Positions 1-6,172 of a stretch of DNA of 10,556 nt are shown here, one piece after another (position 1 is the first letter of the stretch; each line of letters starts with the position of its first letter). Position numbers and translations under genes: made by a program. The notes beneath the pieces were generated by a model. It made no database searches and had not been told where the DNA came from. It saw only the letters and a program-made list of their open reading frames with translations. This DNA comes from Candidatus Aenigmatarchaeota archaeon (GTDB taxonomy: Archaea; Aenigmatarchaeota; Aenigmatarchaeia; PWEA01; JAGHBM01): contig JAGHBM010000076.1 of assembly GCA_021160955.1 (NCBI GenBank), forward strand, positions 1 through 10,556, written 5' to 3'.

Positions 1-9
1 GTAGTAACC

Positions 10-18
10 TTTATAAAT
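10..18 (+). promoter_or_regulatory. TATA box of the 299-aa methyltransferase-like gene
   Basis: TTTATAAAT lies with its centre about 26 bases before the ATG at 40, the usual TATA-to-start-site distance in archaea. Transcription would therefore begin at or next to the start codon, giving a leaderless mRNA. No GGTGA-type ribosome binding site precedes this ATG, which agrees. The transcription start is inferred from spacing only. Confidence 0.6.
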
Positions 19-39
19 GTTAAAATTTACTTTTACATT

Positions 40-939
40 ATGAGAAGTGGAATTATCAAAAAAAAGAAGCTCTTGCCACCTGAAATTGAAAAAATTAACA
101 AAATAGGTAAAATTGCATTGTTCATAGAAAAAAATCATGAATCAATTATCGAAAAATATCTTAGAGGATATGAAGAAAGAAGCATTGTTGAAATTGGTGT
201 AACTTCACCAGGAGACGAAGAATATGCATTGGAAAGGTGGCTATATAAAAAATCGATAGCACCAAACTTAGTAGGAGTTGATAAAGGCAGAGCGATAGAC
301 AGATTAAGAACTTTTTATGCGGGAAAGCTTTTACGCAAATTTTCCATCACTAATCAACGAGTTAAAGAAGCTGTTTATCATTTCTTTAGACGTGAACGGA
401 ATAACTTTCGTGAAGATGACTATTATGATATGGTAGGCTGGAGTTTTGATGACGCTCTAAAAAAAGAGATAATACCTTTTATAGAGGATTCATATATAAC
501 GTTTGTTCACTTTTACTTAGAAGAGTATGATAAAATCAAAGATTTAATAGATCGATTAGATTTGAAAAAAGGAGATGCTAAGAGCCTATCAGATACAATA
601 TCCGAAGAGTCAACCGACCTAATTCTGGCCTTCGGTCTTTTTGGACAATTGGATTTGGGATATTTAGAGGGGAAGAATTACGAAGAAAAAATGAAATATC
701 GGGAAGAAGTTTTGAGTACTTATGATGAAAGAGTTAAAAATGTGATAGAGAGCATGTATTCTGTTTTAAAATCACATGGAAGAGTGCTTATTTCCAACGA
801 AAATGAAGTAAGGTTAATAGAGACGAATCCAGACCCATATACTTTAGATTATTTTAAAAATAGATTTCTTGATAAATTTGAAATAGAAAAAATTATTCCT
901 GGGAAAGATAGATATTTGATGCTCTGTAGGAAAGAGTAA
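40..939 (+). CDS. SAM-dependent methyltransferase-like protein (299 aa), specificity unknown
   Basis: The protein resembles a class I (Rossmann-fold) SAM-dependent methyltransferase. Residues 48-60 (SIVEIG followed by TSPGDE) fit a degenerate motif I, GVDKG at 79-83 the acidic end of strand 2, KGDAKSL at 177-183 the motif III region, STDLILAFGLF at 191-201 motif IV, and VLKSHGRVLIS at 242-252 the helix-strand unit of motif V/VI. The SAM-binding loop lacks the usual GxGxG, and about 95 residues separate GVDKG from GDAKSL where a typical enzyme has some 25, so there is a large charged and aromatic insertion. There is no signal peptide or membrane segment, and the N-terminus is very lysine-rich. 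Seven of 21 arginines use CGN codons, against almost exclusive AGA/AGG in neighbouring genes, suggesting acquisition from elsewhere. The ATG at 40 is supported by a leaderless-type TATA box. The fold is likely; activity and substrate are unknown. Confidence 0.7.
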   Translation: MRSGIIKKKKLLPPEIEKINKIGKIALFIEKNHESIIEKYLRGYEERSIVEIGVTSPGDEEYALERWLYKKSIAPNLVGVDKGRAIDRLRTFYAGKLLRKFSITNQRVKEAVYHFFRRERNNFREDDYYDMVGWSFDDALKKEIIPFIEDSYITFVHFYLEEYDKIKDLIDRLDLKKGDAKSLSDTISEESTDLILAFGLFGQLDLGYLEGKNYEEKMKYREEVLSTYDERVKNVIESMYSVLKSHGRVLISNENEVRLIETNPDPYTLDYFKNRFLDKFEIEKIIPGKDRYLMLCRKE

Positions 940-978
940 CCTTAACTGATTTAAGTATTTCGTTGAATTTGACATCCC

Positions 979-1000
979 TTTACATTTTTCTTTGTATTTT
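979..1000 (+). terminator. T-rich tract, probable terminator of the 299-aa gene
   Basis: Interrupted T runs (CTTTAC, then ATTTTTC, then CTTTG, then ATTTT) occupy this stretch 40-60 bases after the stop at 939, in a 152-base gap before cca. Archaeal factor-dependent termination uses U-rich RNA 3' ends, and the tract fits. There is no hairpin. This is an inference from composition. Confidence 0.4.
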
Positions 1001-1060
1001 CACAGAAACAAAATACGTCGTATAAGATGCATATAATCAGATTTGAGATTAAAATAAAAA

Positions 1061-1070
1061 TTACTTATAT
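1061..1070 (+). promoter_or_regulatory. TATA box of cca
   Basis: TTACTTATAT, preceded by a purine/A-rich run at 1051-1060 that could hold the BRE, is centred about 26 bases before the ATG at 1092. No Shine-Dalgarno sequence lies between them, so a leaderless transcript starting at or near 1092 is expected. Confidence 0.5.
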
Positions 1071-1091
1071 TCCCACGGACATTTTTCTAAT

Positions 1092-2492
1092 ATGGATGAA
1101 GTTCATTCTGTGATAAATCAAGTCTTGAAGAGGATCGTTCCATCCCCAGAAGAGAGAAAGGAAACCGAGGCCATATGCAACGATATTACAAGAAGTTTCA
1201 ACAGGGTTGCGAAGGGATTCGCTGTTGAACCCATGTTTTGTGGCAGTGTTGCAAAGGACACGTGGTTGGCTGGAGACAAAGACATAGACTTCTTCCTTCT
1301 TTTCAGTCCGAACGTCAAGAGGGAATACCTTGAAAAGCATGGAATTGCAATAGGAAAAGAAATAATAGAAGACTTGGGAGGCAGGTGGGAAATCGCATAT
1401 GCAGAGCATCCATATGTCAGGGGATTTTACAAAGATCATAGAATAGAGATAGTCCCCGCATATGATGTTAAAGATTCTGGAAAAATAAAGAGTGCTGTCG
1501 ATAGAACTCCTTATCATGTGAGATACGTTAAGAGTCATCTCGATCCAGAAGTTGTAAACGAAGTGAGACTGTTGAAGAAATTTCTCAAAGGAATAGGAGT
1601 TTACGGTTCAGATCTCAAGACCGAGGGATTTTCCGGATATCTGTGTGAACTCCTGATAATAAAGTATGGCACATTTCTAAATCTTTTGGATAATGCCAGA
1701 AATTGGAATGCTGGGATCGTGTTCGATTTGGAAGGTTATTATGATGATATTGAAGAAGTTAGGAAGAAATTCCCCAACGATCCCATGGTTATGATAGATC
1801 CAGTGGATAAAAACAGAAATGTTGCTTCAGTCCTTTCAGCAGAGAACTTTTTTATTTTCATCAAAAAATCAAAGGAATTTCTCGAGAAACCTTCTATTGA
1901 CTTTTTCTTTGGAGAGAAAAAAGAACCTCCCGATCCGGAAGAAATCGAAGATAAAATGAAAGATCGTGGAACCGATTTCATATTTGTCAAGTTCAGGGCG
2001 CCTGTTGTGCACCAAGATGTGTTGTGGCCACAATTGAGAAAACTCGAAAAGAGATTGGTAAACATCTTGAGGGATGAAGACTTCCAGATTCTCAGAAGTG
2101 ATTCTTGGAGCGATGGTATAAAGTGCATCATAGTTTTTGAGTTGTTTTCAAAGAAGCTACCAAAGATAAAGAGAAGAGAGGGACCTTCAATATTTGATGT
2201 CGATGGAACCAAGGGTTTTTTGAAGAGGTATGAAAACTATAAAATTTTCGTTTATGACAACAAATGGGTTTCAGAGTATCCAAGAAGATACATGATTGCA
2301 ACGGATTTGTTGAAAGACTTTCTAAACAAAGAATACGATGTTCTTGTGGAGGAGGGTGTACCCAGAAACATGGCAAAGGAAATAGTCGAAAAGGTGGAAG
2401 TGGTGGACGGAATCGGAGTATCGAGGTATGTCAAGATGTATGGAGAATTCAGAAAATTCCTTGATAAATATTTTGATAAAAACTTGGTGTAA
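1092..2492 (+). CDS. cca: CCA tRNA nucleotidyltransferase, archaeal class I
   Basis: This enzyme adds or repairs the CCA end of tRNAs using CTP and ATP without a nucleic acid template. The N-terminal nucleotidyltransferase domain has the GS signature (GSVAKDTWL, residues 51-59) followed by D64 and D66 in KDIDFFLLF. The third carboxylate of the metal site is probably E119 in HRIEIVPAY. The central helical domain shows the family-typical stretch SGYLCELLIIKYGTFL near residue 180. The C-terminal part (about 260-466) corresponds to the tail and RNA-binding domains. At 466 aa it is slightly longer than archaeal homologues of about 440-460. It is cytosolic. The ATG at 1092 is chosen because the TATA box sits about 26 bases upstream. 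No CCA-related gene adjoins it, so it appears monocistronic. The family assignment is firm. Confidence 0.95.
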   Translation: MDEVHSVINQVLKRIVPSPEERKETEAICNDITRSFNRVAKGFAVEPMFCGSVAKDTWLAGDKDIDFFLLFSPNVKREYLEKHGIAIGKEIIEDLGGRWEIAYAEHPYVRGFYKDHRIEIVPAYDVKDSGKIKSAVDRTPYHVRYVKSHLDPEVVNEVRLLKKFLKGIGVYGSDLKTEGFSGYLCELLIIKYGTFLNLLDNARNWNAGIVFDLEGYYDDIEEVRKKFPNDPMVMIDPVDKNRNVASVLSAENFFIFIKKSKEFLEKPSIDFFFGEKKEPPDPEEIEDKMKDRGTDFIFVKFRAPVVHQDVLWPQLRKLEKRLVNILRDEDFQILRSDSWSDGIKCIIVFELFSKKLPKIKRREGPSIFDVDGTKGFLKRYENYKIFVYDNKWVSEYPRRYMIATDLLKDFLNKEYDVLVEEGVPRNMAKEIVEKVEVVDGIGVSRYVKMYGEFRKFLDKYFDKNLV

Positions 2493-2522
2493 TGTGAAAT
2501 AAAAAGATATTCATACAGAAAG

Positions 2523-2532
2523 CTTTAAATAT
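2523..2532 (+). promoter_or_regulatory. TATA box of psmB, embedded in a dyad
   Basis: CTTTAAATAT matches the archaeal TATA consensus well and predicts a start near 2550-2555, giving a psmB leader of roughly 55-60 bases. The box is the left half of a perfect inverted repeat, CTTTAA at 2523-2528 and TTAAAG at 2534-2539, so a dimeric regulator could bind over it. The T-rich stretch at 2540-2552 just downstream could also end the cca transcript. Confidence 0.55.
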
Positions 2533-2610
2533 GTTAAAGTTTTATTTTATTCTGAAATCAATTTGAATATATTTCTCCAACATTTAAAACAGATAAATGG
2601 TGTAAACACA

Positions 2611-3234
2611 ATGGACAAAAACGTAAAGGAAACCGGAACGACTACGGTAGGCCTGATATACAAGGATGGAGTTGTCTTGGCATCGGAAAGGAGGGCAACT
2701 ATAGGATATCTAATCGAGAGTAAAAAAGCCAGAAAGATATATCCAATAGATGAAAGGATAGCCATTACAACTGCTGGGAGCGTCGGTGATGTTCAGACAA
2801 TTGTTAGATACTTGAAGGCCGAATCGAGTATATACAAGTTCAACAAGAACAAAAAAATAAGTGTTAGGGCACTTTCAATTCTCCTCGCCAACATACTCCA
2901 AGAGAACAAGTACTTCCCCTACATGGGGCAGTTTTTGATTGGAGGATACGATGAAAACGGACCGAGCATATTTTCTTTAGATCCGATAGGTGGGGTAACC
3001 GATGGAGATAAATTTTACTCGACGGGAAGCGGTTCTCCTATGGCTTACGGTGTGTTGGAGGATGGATACAAAGAGAACATGGGAGAGAAAGATGCCGTAA
3101 AACTTGCGATTAAAGCAGTTAAGGCTGCCATGAGAAGGGATATAGGATCGGGAGAATCAGTAGCGGTTGCAGTCATAAATAAGAATGGATATAGGGAATT
3201 GTCCCCGGAAGATATAAAATCCTTCGGTGAATGA
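2611..3234 (+). CDS. psmB: Proteasome beta subunit (20S core), precursor
   Basis: This is the catalytic beta subunit of the archaeal 20S proteasome, an N-terminal nucleophile threonine protease that forms the two inner heptameric rings. A nine-residue propeptide (MDKNVKETG) precedes the TTTVGL mature N-terminus; autocleavage after Gly9 exposes Thr1. In mature numbering E17, R19 and K33 are present (SERR, then ARKI), and the downstream RRDIGSGES supplies the conserved Asp and Ser of the active site. The precursor is 207 aa, normal for the family. The ATG at 2611 is preferred over an in-frame TTG at 2563 because it gives a standard short propeptide and has GGTG eight bases upstream. aCPSF1 follows with no obvious terminator, an adjacency known from other euryarchaea (in Methanocaldococcus jannaschii MJ1237 and MJ1236, from memory). 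No alpha subunit lies in this window. Confidence 0.96.
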   Translation: MDKNVKETGTTTVGLIYKDGVVLASERRATIGYLIESKKARKIYPIDERIAITTAGSVGDVQTIVRYLKAESSIYKFNKNKKISVRALSILLANILQENKYFPYMGQFLIGGYDENGPSIFSLDPIGGVTDGDKFYSTGSGSPMAYGVLEDGYKENMGEKDAVKLAIKAVKAAMRRDIGSGESVAVAVINKNGYRELSPEDIKSFGE

Positions 3235-3261
3235 AAAAACAAAAATAATTCTAATTAAAAT

Positions 3262-3313
3262 GCCGGCTTCTCTTAAGAGGGCTGCTTGGCTTTTGTGAAT
3301 CTAACTCACAAAA
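3262..3313 (+). promoter_or_regulatory. Two adjacent potential hairpins in the psmB-aCPSF1 gap
   Basis: The gap contains a locally GC-richer block. At 3262-3290, GCC can pair with GGC at the ends, and CTC at 3270-3272 with GAG at 3277-3279 across a TTAA loop, helped by GGC at 3265-3267 with GCT at 3281-3283. Directly after it, TTTTGTGA (3291-3298) and TCACAAAA (3306-3313) form a perfect 8-base inverted repeat with a 7-base loop. Both lie between the psmB stop and the aCPSF1 ribosome binding site. They could be RNA processing or regulatory structures in the mRNA, or a DNA operator. The pairing was worked out by eye, without folding energies. Confidence 0.35.
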
Positions 3314-3341
3314 AATGGAAATGTATTTAATTGAACAAAAA

Positions 3342-3346
3342 GGTGA
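3342..3346 (+). promoter_or_regulatory. Shine-Dalgarno sequence that fixes the TTG start of aCPSF1
   Basis: GGTGA lies five bases before the TTG at 3352, the same spacing seen for the UPF0147 gene and the 59-aa gene in this window. Using the GTG at 3343 or ATG at 3346 would put the start inside the binding site itself, and the TTG at 3331 lies upstream of it. Confidence 0.6.
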
Positions 3347-3351
3347 TGTAT

Positions 3352-5229
3352 TTGAAAATAAAAGACGAGGTAATCGAAGGTTTACCTAAAGATGCAGATA
3401 TAACTGAAATTTGTTTTGAAGGATCAGAGATAGTAGTATACGTCAAAAATAAAGATTTTTTCATCAATCATGATGCACCAGTTAGAGAGTTGGTGTCCAA
3501 ACTTAAGAAAAGGATCGCCATCAGACCCGATGCATCGATTACAAAGGATATGGAAGAAGTGGAAAAAATAATAAGGGAAATTGTTCCGAAGGAAGCTGAG
3601 ATAGATGAAATAACTTTTGAGCCTGCTTTCAGTAGGTTGACCATAGAGGCAAAGAAACCCGGGCTGGTAATAGGTAAAAATGGAGAGACATTGAAGAAGA
3701 TAAAAAAAGAAACTCTCTGGGCACCCGTTGTTAAAAGGGCACCTGCAATAAAATCTGATGTTGTAAAAACTATAAGGAGGATCATATTCAAGGAGTCGGA
3801 GTTCAGAAAGAAATTCTTGAATAAACTTGGTGAAAAGATACATTCCACCGAGAAAAAAGAGATCGAATGGATAAGAGTAGGATTTTTGGGTTCAGCGAGA
3901 GAAGTTGGTAGGTCCTGCATACTCCTTCAAACACCGGAAAGCAACGTTCTCTTGGATTGTGGTATAAAACCCACTGGTGATGAATTCCCTTATATAAATG
4001 CTCCAGAAGTTGACATAAGTAAGATAGATGCAATAGTTCTTTCACATGCTCACTTAGATCACTGTGGATTCATTCCTTATCTCTACAAATATGGGTACGA
4101 TGGTCCACTGTATTCCACTGCGCCTACAAGGGACCTCTTTGTCCTCTTGTCAATGGATTACATAGACATCTCTCAGAGAGAGGGACTGAAATCTCCTTAC
4201 TCAAAAAAGGATATCGAGAATGCTGTAAAGCACTCCATAATCCTTGATTATGATGAGGTCAGTGACATAACTCCGGACATGAGAATAACTTTTCAAAATG
4301 CTGGACATATTCTCGGGAGTAGTCAAGTTCACGTTCATCTCGGTGAAGGTCTACATAACTTTGTTTATACGGGCGATTTCAACTTTGAGAGGTCGAGATT
4401 ATTCGAGCCAACTTTCACAAAGTTCCAGAGGGTAGAGACGCTCTTAATGGAAAGTACTTACGGATGTAGTAGCGAGGAATGCATACAACCAAGGAGGGAC
4501 GAAGCGGAGGAAAAACTCAAAAAACTCATAATGGAAACCCTCAACAACGGTGGAAAAGTTCTAATACCATCCTTCGCTGTTGGAAGGGCACAGGAAGTTA
4601 TGTGCATACTTGCTGATATGGAGGAGATGAAGTATCCCGTTTATCTGGAAGGTATGTTATGGGATGCTACTGCCATTCACACAACTTATCCGGAGTACTT
4701 GAACAGAAACCTTCAACGCAAGATACTTCATGAAAAGGATAATCCTTTCACCAATCCAATGTTCAAGAGGGTTGGTTCTGCACAGGAGAGAAAAGAAGTC
4801 ATAGAGAGTACTCAACCGTGTGTTGTAATTGCCACTTCGGGTATGTTGGTTGGTGGTCCTGCAATAGAATACCTCAAGGCATTTGCAGAGGATCCAAGGA
4901 ATATGATAATCTTTGTTGGTTATCAAGCTGAAGGTACTCTCGGAAGAAAGATACAGAAGGGTTGGAAAGAGATACCAATAGTTGGAGAGAACGGCAAGAG
5001 AACGGCATTACCCATAAAGATGAGGGTAGAAACAATTGAAGGTCTAAGTGGTCACTCTGATAGGAACCAACTGATAAATTATGTTTACAGACTCTCGGAT
5101 AAACCCAGAAAGATACTCATCAATCATGGTGAAGAGAGCAGATCCATCGACCTTGCCAAGACACTACATAAGCTTTTAAAAGTTGAAACAGTTGTACCAA
5201 AGAACCTGGAGATAATAAGATTGAAATGA
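3352..5229 (+). CDS. aCPSF1/FttA: KH and beta-CASP ribonuclease, transcription termination factor
   Basis: aCPSF1 (FttA) is the archaeal relative of the eukaryotic cleavage factor CPSF73; it cleaves nascent RNA and drives transcription termination in euryarchaea. Counting from the TTG at 3352 (625 aa), residues 1-140 hold two KH-type domains, the second with the GKNG loop at 108-111. The metallo-beta-lactamase core follows with HAHLDH at 232-237, AGHILGS at 317-323 and D342 in YTGDF. The beta-CASP part has MESTYG (366-371), a His in DATAIHT (H443) and SGHSD with H568. H592 in INHGE completes the metal ligands. All zinc ligands are present, so it should be active, normally as a homodimer. Length matches the family at about 630-640 aa. 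The TTG start is chosen from the GGTGA spacing; an ATG at 3346 would add two residues. It is likely co-transcribed with psmB and ends next to a convergent AT-rich terminator. Confidence 0.96.
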   Translation: MKIKDEVIEGLPKDADITEICFEGSEIVVYVKNKDFFINHDAPVRELVSKLKKRIAIRPDASITKDMEEVEKIIREIVPKEAEIDEITFEPAFSRLTIEAKKPGLVIGKNGETLKKIKKETLWAPVVKRAPAIKSDVVKTIRRIIFKESEFRKKFLNKLGEKIHSTEKKEIEWIRVGFLGSAREVGRSCILLQTPESNVLLDCGIKPTGDEFPYINAPEVDISKIDAIVLSHAHLDHCGFIPYLYKYGYDGPLYSTAPTRDLFVLLSMDYIDISQREGLKSPYSKKDIENAVKHSIILDYDEVSDITPDMRITFQNAGHILGSSQVHVHLGEGLHNFVYTGDFNFERSRLFEPTFTKFQRVETLLMESTYGCSSEECIQPRRDEAEEKLKKLIMETLNNGGKVLIPSFAVGRAQEVMCILADMEEMKYPVYLEGMLWDATAIHTTYPEYLNRNLQRKILHEKDNPFTNPMFKRVGSAQERKEVIESTQPCVVIATSGMLVGGPAIEYLKAFAEDPRNMIIFVGYQAEGTLGRKIQKGWKEIPIVGENGKRTALPIKMRVETIEGLSGHSDRNQLINYVYRLSDKPRKILINHGEESRSIDLAKTLHKLLKVETVVPKNLEIIRLK

Positions 5230-5238
5230 AAAGAATGT

Positions 5239-5263
5239 ATTAAAAAAATTGTTTTTTAATTTC
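5239..5263. terminator. Bidirectional terminator between convergent genes
   Basis: ATTAAAAAA (5239-5247) and TTTTTTAAT (5252-5260) are perfect inverted arms around ATTG. The rightward transcript of aCPSF1 meets a T6 run followed by AATTT. The leftward transcript from the sepF operon meets T7 on the - strand just after its stop codon at 5256-5258. Oligo-T on both strands within about 25 bases of two converging stop codons fits a shared archaeal terminator. Confidence 0.65.
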
Positions 5264-5435
5264 TAAAGAAATTGTCCAAGTACTCTTCTATCACTGACTG
5301 AAATTCTCCACATGATCTTGGTTTCTCTTCACAAAGCTTACAGTACTCAGAAAGTTCCAGAATCTTTCTCTTTGCAGTTCCAAGGCCACCCCTAGTCTGA
5401 ATTATTTCAAGGGATTCTCTCGCGTACCTGCACAT
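5256..5435 (-). CDS. Small four-cysteine protein of unknown function (59 aa), coupled to sepF
   Basis: I do not recognise this family. The product has four cysteines: C2, then C32 and C35 in YCKLCEE, then C42 in RSCGE. The CxxC-x6-C arrangement could bind zinc or another metal if C2 joins. The middle (RGGLGTAKRKILELSEY) and the end (FQSVIEEYLDNFF) look alpha-helical; there is no signal peptide or membrane segment. The ATG at 5435 is preferred over the GTG at 5444 because GGTGA (5441-5445) stands five bases ahead of it. That GGTGA shares its first G with the TAG stop of sepF, so the two genes should be translationally coupled. A real gene is supported by the binding site, the tight spacing and the terminator just after its stop. 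A role with SepF in division is inferred from position only. Confidence 0.7.
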   Translation of the reverse strand: MCRYARESLEIIQTRGGLGTAKRKILELSEYCKLCEEKPRSCGEFQSVIEEYLDNFFRN

Positions 5436-5444
5436 GAGTTTCAC

Positions 5445-5789
5445 CTATTCCGAGCCCCTATCTACTCTGGCAAAACTTGGTGTGGCTACGATGTAATTCT
5501 CATCAACACCCGCTATGTCTCCGCCGATTGCTATCACAGTTTTTCTTATTCTTTCTATTGCTCTCTTCAATTCGGATATGTCCTTCTCCTTGAGAGTTTT
5601 TATTTTTGCGAACACTATGTTTCCTTCTCTGAGTAATCTTTGAACGTTGTCTACATCACCGTAGTCGTTTATCTGGGCAATTTTTATGGGTATTGCATCG
5701 ATGTTTGGAGTTCCTTCGTGTTCAATTTCAATGAAGTCATCTTCTTCAAATTCTTCTTTACCGCCGAAAATCTTTTTTGAAATCACCAT
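5445..5789 (-). CDS. sepF: SepF, cell division protein and FtsZ membrane anchor (archaeal type)
   Basis: In archaea SepF dimers tether FtsZ to the cytoplasmic face of the membrane at midcell. The first twelve residues (MVISKKIFGGKE) form a short hydrophobic and basic stretch suited to an amphipathic membrane-targeting helix, followed by an acidic linker (residues 12-26). The SepF core covers about 33-110: IPIKIAQINDYGDVDNV, then REGNIVFAKIKTL, the helix DISELKRAIERIRKTV, then AIGGDIAGVDENYIVATP, which matches the family pattern of a GG turn followed by the terminal strand and TP. Its 114 aa is typical of the short archaeal form. The start is supported by AGGTGA (5796-5801) six bases before the ATG. 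It heads a two-gene unit with the four-cysteine gene; no ftsZ is in the window. The family call is secure. Confidence 0.9.
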   Translation of the reverse strand: MVISKKIFGGKEEFEEDDFIEIEHEGTPNIDAIPIKIAQINDYGDVDNVQRLLREGNIVFAKIKTLKEKDISELKRAIERIRKTVIAIGGDIAGVDENYIVATPSFARVDRGSE

Positions 5790-5795
5790 TATATT

Positions 5796-5833
5796 TCACC
5801 TCTGTTTATTTTTTGAGTGCCAAGTATTTAAAA
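5796..5833 (-). promoter_or_regulatory. sepF promoter: TATA box and Shine-Dalgarno sequence
   Basis: On the - strand TTTTAAATAC (5824-5833) is a good TATA box predicting a start near 5802. The AGGTGA at 5796-5801 would then lie at the very 5' end of a leader of about 12-13 bases. The box falls directly after the UPF0147 stop codon, so sepF can be expressed independently of it. Confidence 0.55.
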
Positions 5834-5836
5834 TTT

Positions 5837-6091
5837 TCAGGACAAGTTGTGCTGCAAAGCTTCTAACATGGATACGATATTCCATACTTGGGTTCTCGTG
5901 TACGAAGGTATGTTTGGATCATTTGAGAGTTCATCAAGAATGGAGATACACGCATTTATTCTTATGCTCATGTCTTCAGATTCATCTTTAAGGGTTTCGA
6001 TACATTCTTTACATCCTTTTCTGATGTTTCTTGGAACTGTTCTATCCTCAGCAATCTGTGACAAGAACTTAATTATCTCGTTTTCATCCAT
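5837..6091 (-). CDS. UPF0147 family protein (84 aa), small helical archaeal protein of unknown role
   Basis: The sequence follows the UPF0147 pattern closely: an N-terminal helix (DENEIIKFLSQIAED), then the hallmark TVPRNIRKG, a helix with RINACISILDELSNDP, then NIPSYTRTQVWNIVSMLEAL. The family is archaeal, all-helical and has no established function that I know of. Length is normal at 84 aa. The ATG at 6091 is chosen because GGTGA (6097-6101) lies five bases upstream; a longer reading with an ATG at 6097 would start inside that site, and an N-terminal extension to 6151 would run through the promoter. It has its own TATA region and lies between dph2 and sepF on the same strand, each apparently with a separate promoter. 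Confidence 0.88.
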   Translation of the reverse strand: MDENEIIKFLSQIAEDRTVPRNIRKGCKECIETLKDESEDMSIRINACISILDELSNDPNIPSYTRTQVWNIVSMLEALQHNLS

Positions 6092-6129
6092 CGTCATCAC
6101 CCCTACACCTAAGTGATTCATAAACATAA

Positions 6130-6145
6130 GTAAAAAATATTTTAC
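6130..6145 (-). promoter_or_regulatory. TATA region of the UPF0147 gene
   Basis: On the - strand the stretch GTAAAATATTTTTTAC holds a TATA-like core about 45 bases before the ATG at 6091, predicting a start near 6112 and a leader of about 20 bases that contains the GGGGTGA binding site. The outer six bases on each side (GTAAAA/TTTTAC) are inverted repeats. Confidence 0.4.
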
Positions 6146-6161
6146 AACCAAACAATAAAAA
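6132..6161 (-). terminator. Oligo-T runs after dph2, possible terminator
   Basis: Downstream of the dph2 stop (6173-6175) the - strand has T5 at 6157-6161 and T6 at 6132-6137 within an AT-rich stretch. These could end the dph2 transcript. They overlap the promoter of the next gene, so termination and initiation would be back to back. Confidence 0.35.
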
Positions 6162-6172
6162 GGTTTCGGACA

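Noticed and set aside
1065..1538. 157-codon frame on the - strand opposite the start of cca
   Set aside because: It overlaps the catalytic domain of cca in antisense and has no promoter, ribosome binding site or family resemblance.
2563..2610. N-terminal extension of psmB from a TTG at 2563
   Set aside because: It would lengthen the propeptide beyond the usual short form, has no ribosome binding site and begins about where transcription should start; the ATG at 2611 gives the standard nine-residue propeptide.
3235..3351. Possible H/ACA or C/D guide RNA in the psmB-aCPSF1 gap
   Set aside because: There is an ACA after the second hairpin and a GTGATG near 3343, but no pseudouridylation pocket, no kink-turn, no matching D box, and the GTGATG is part of the ribosome binding site.
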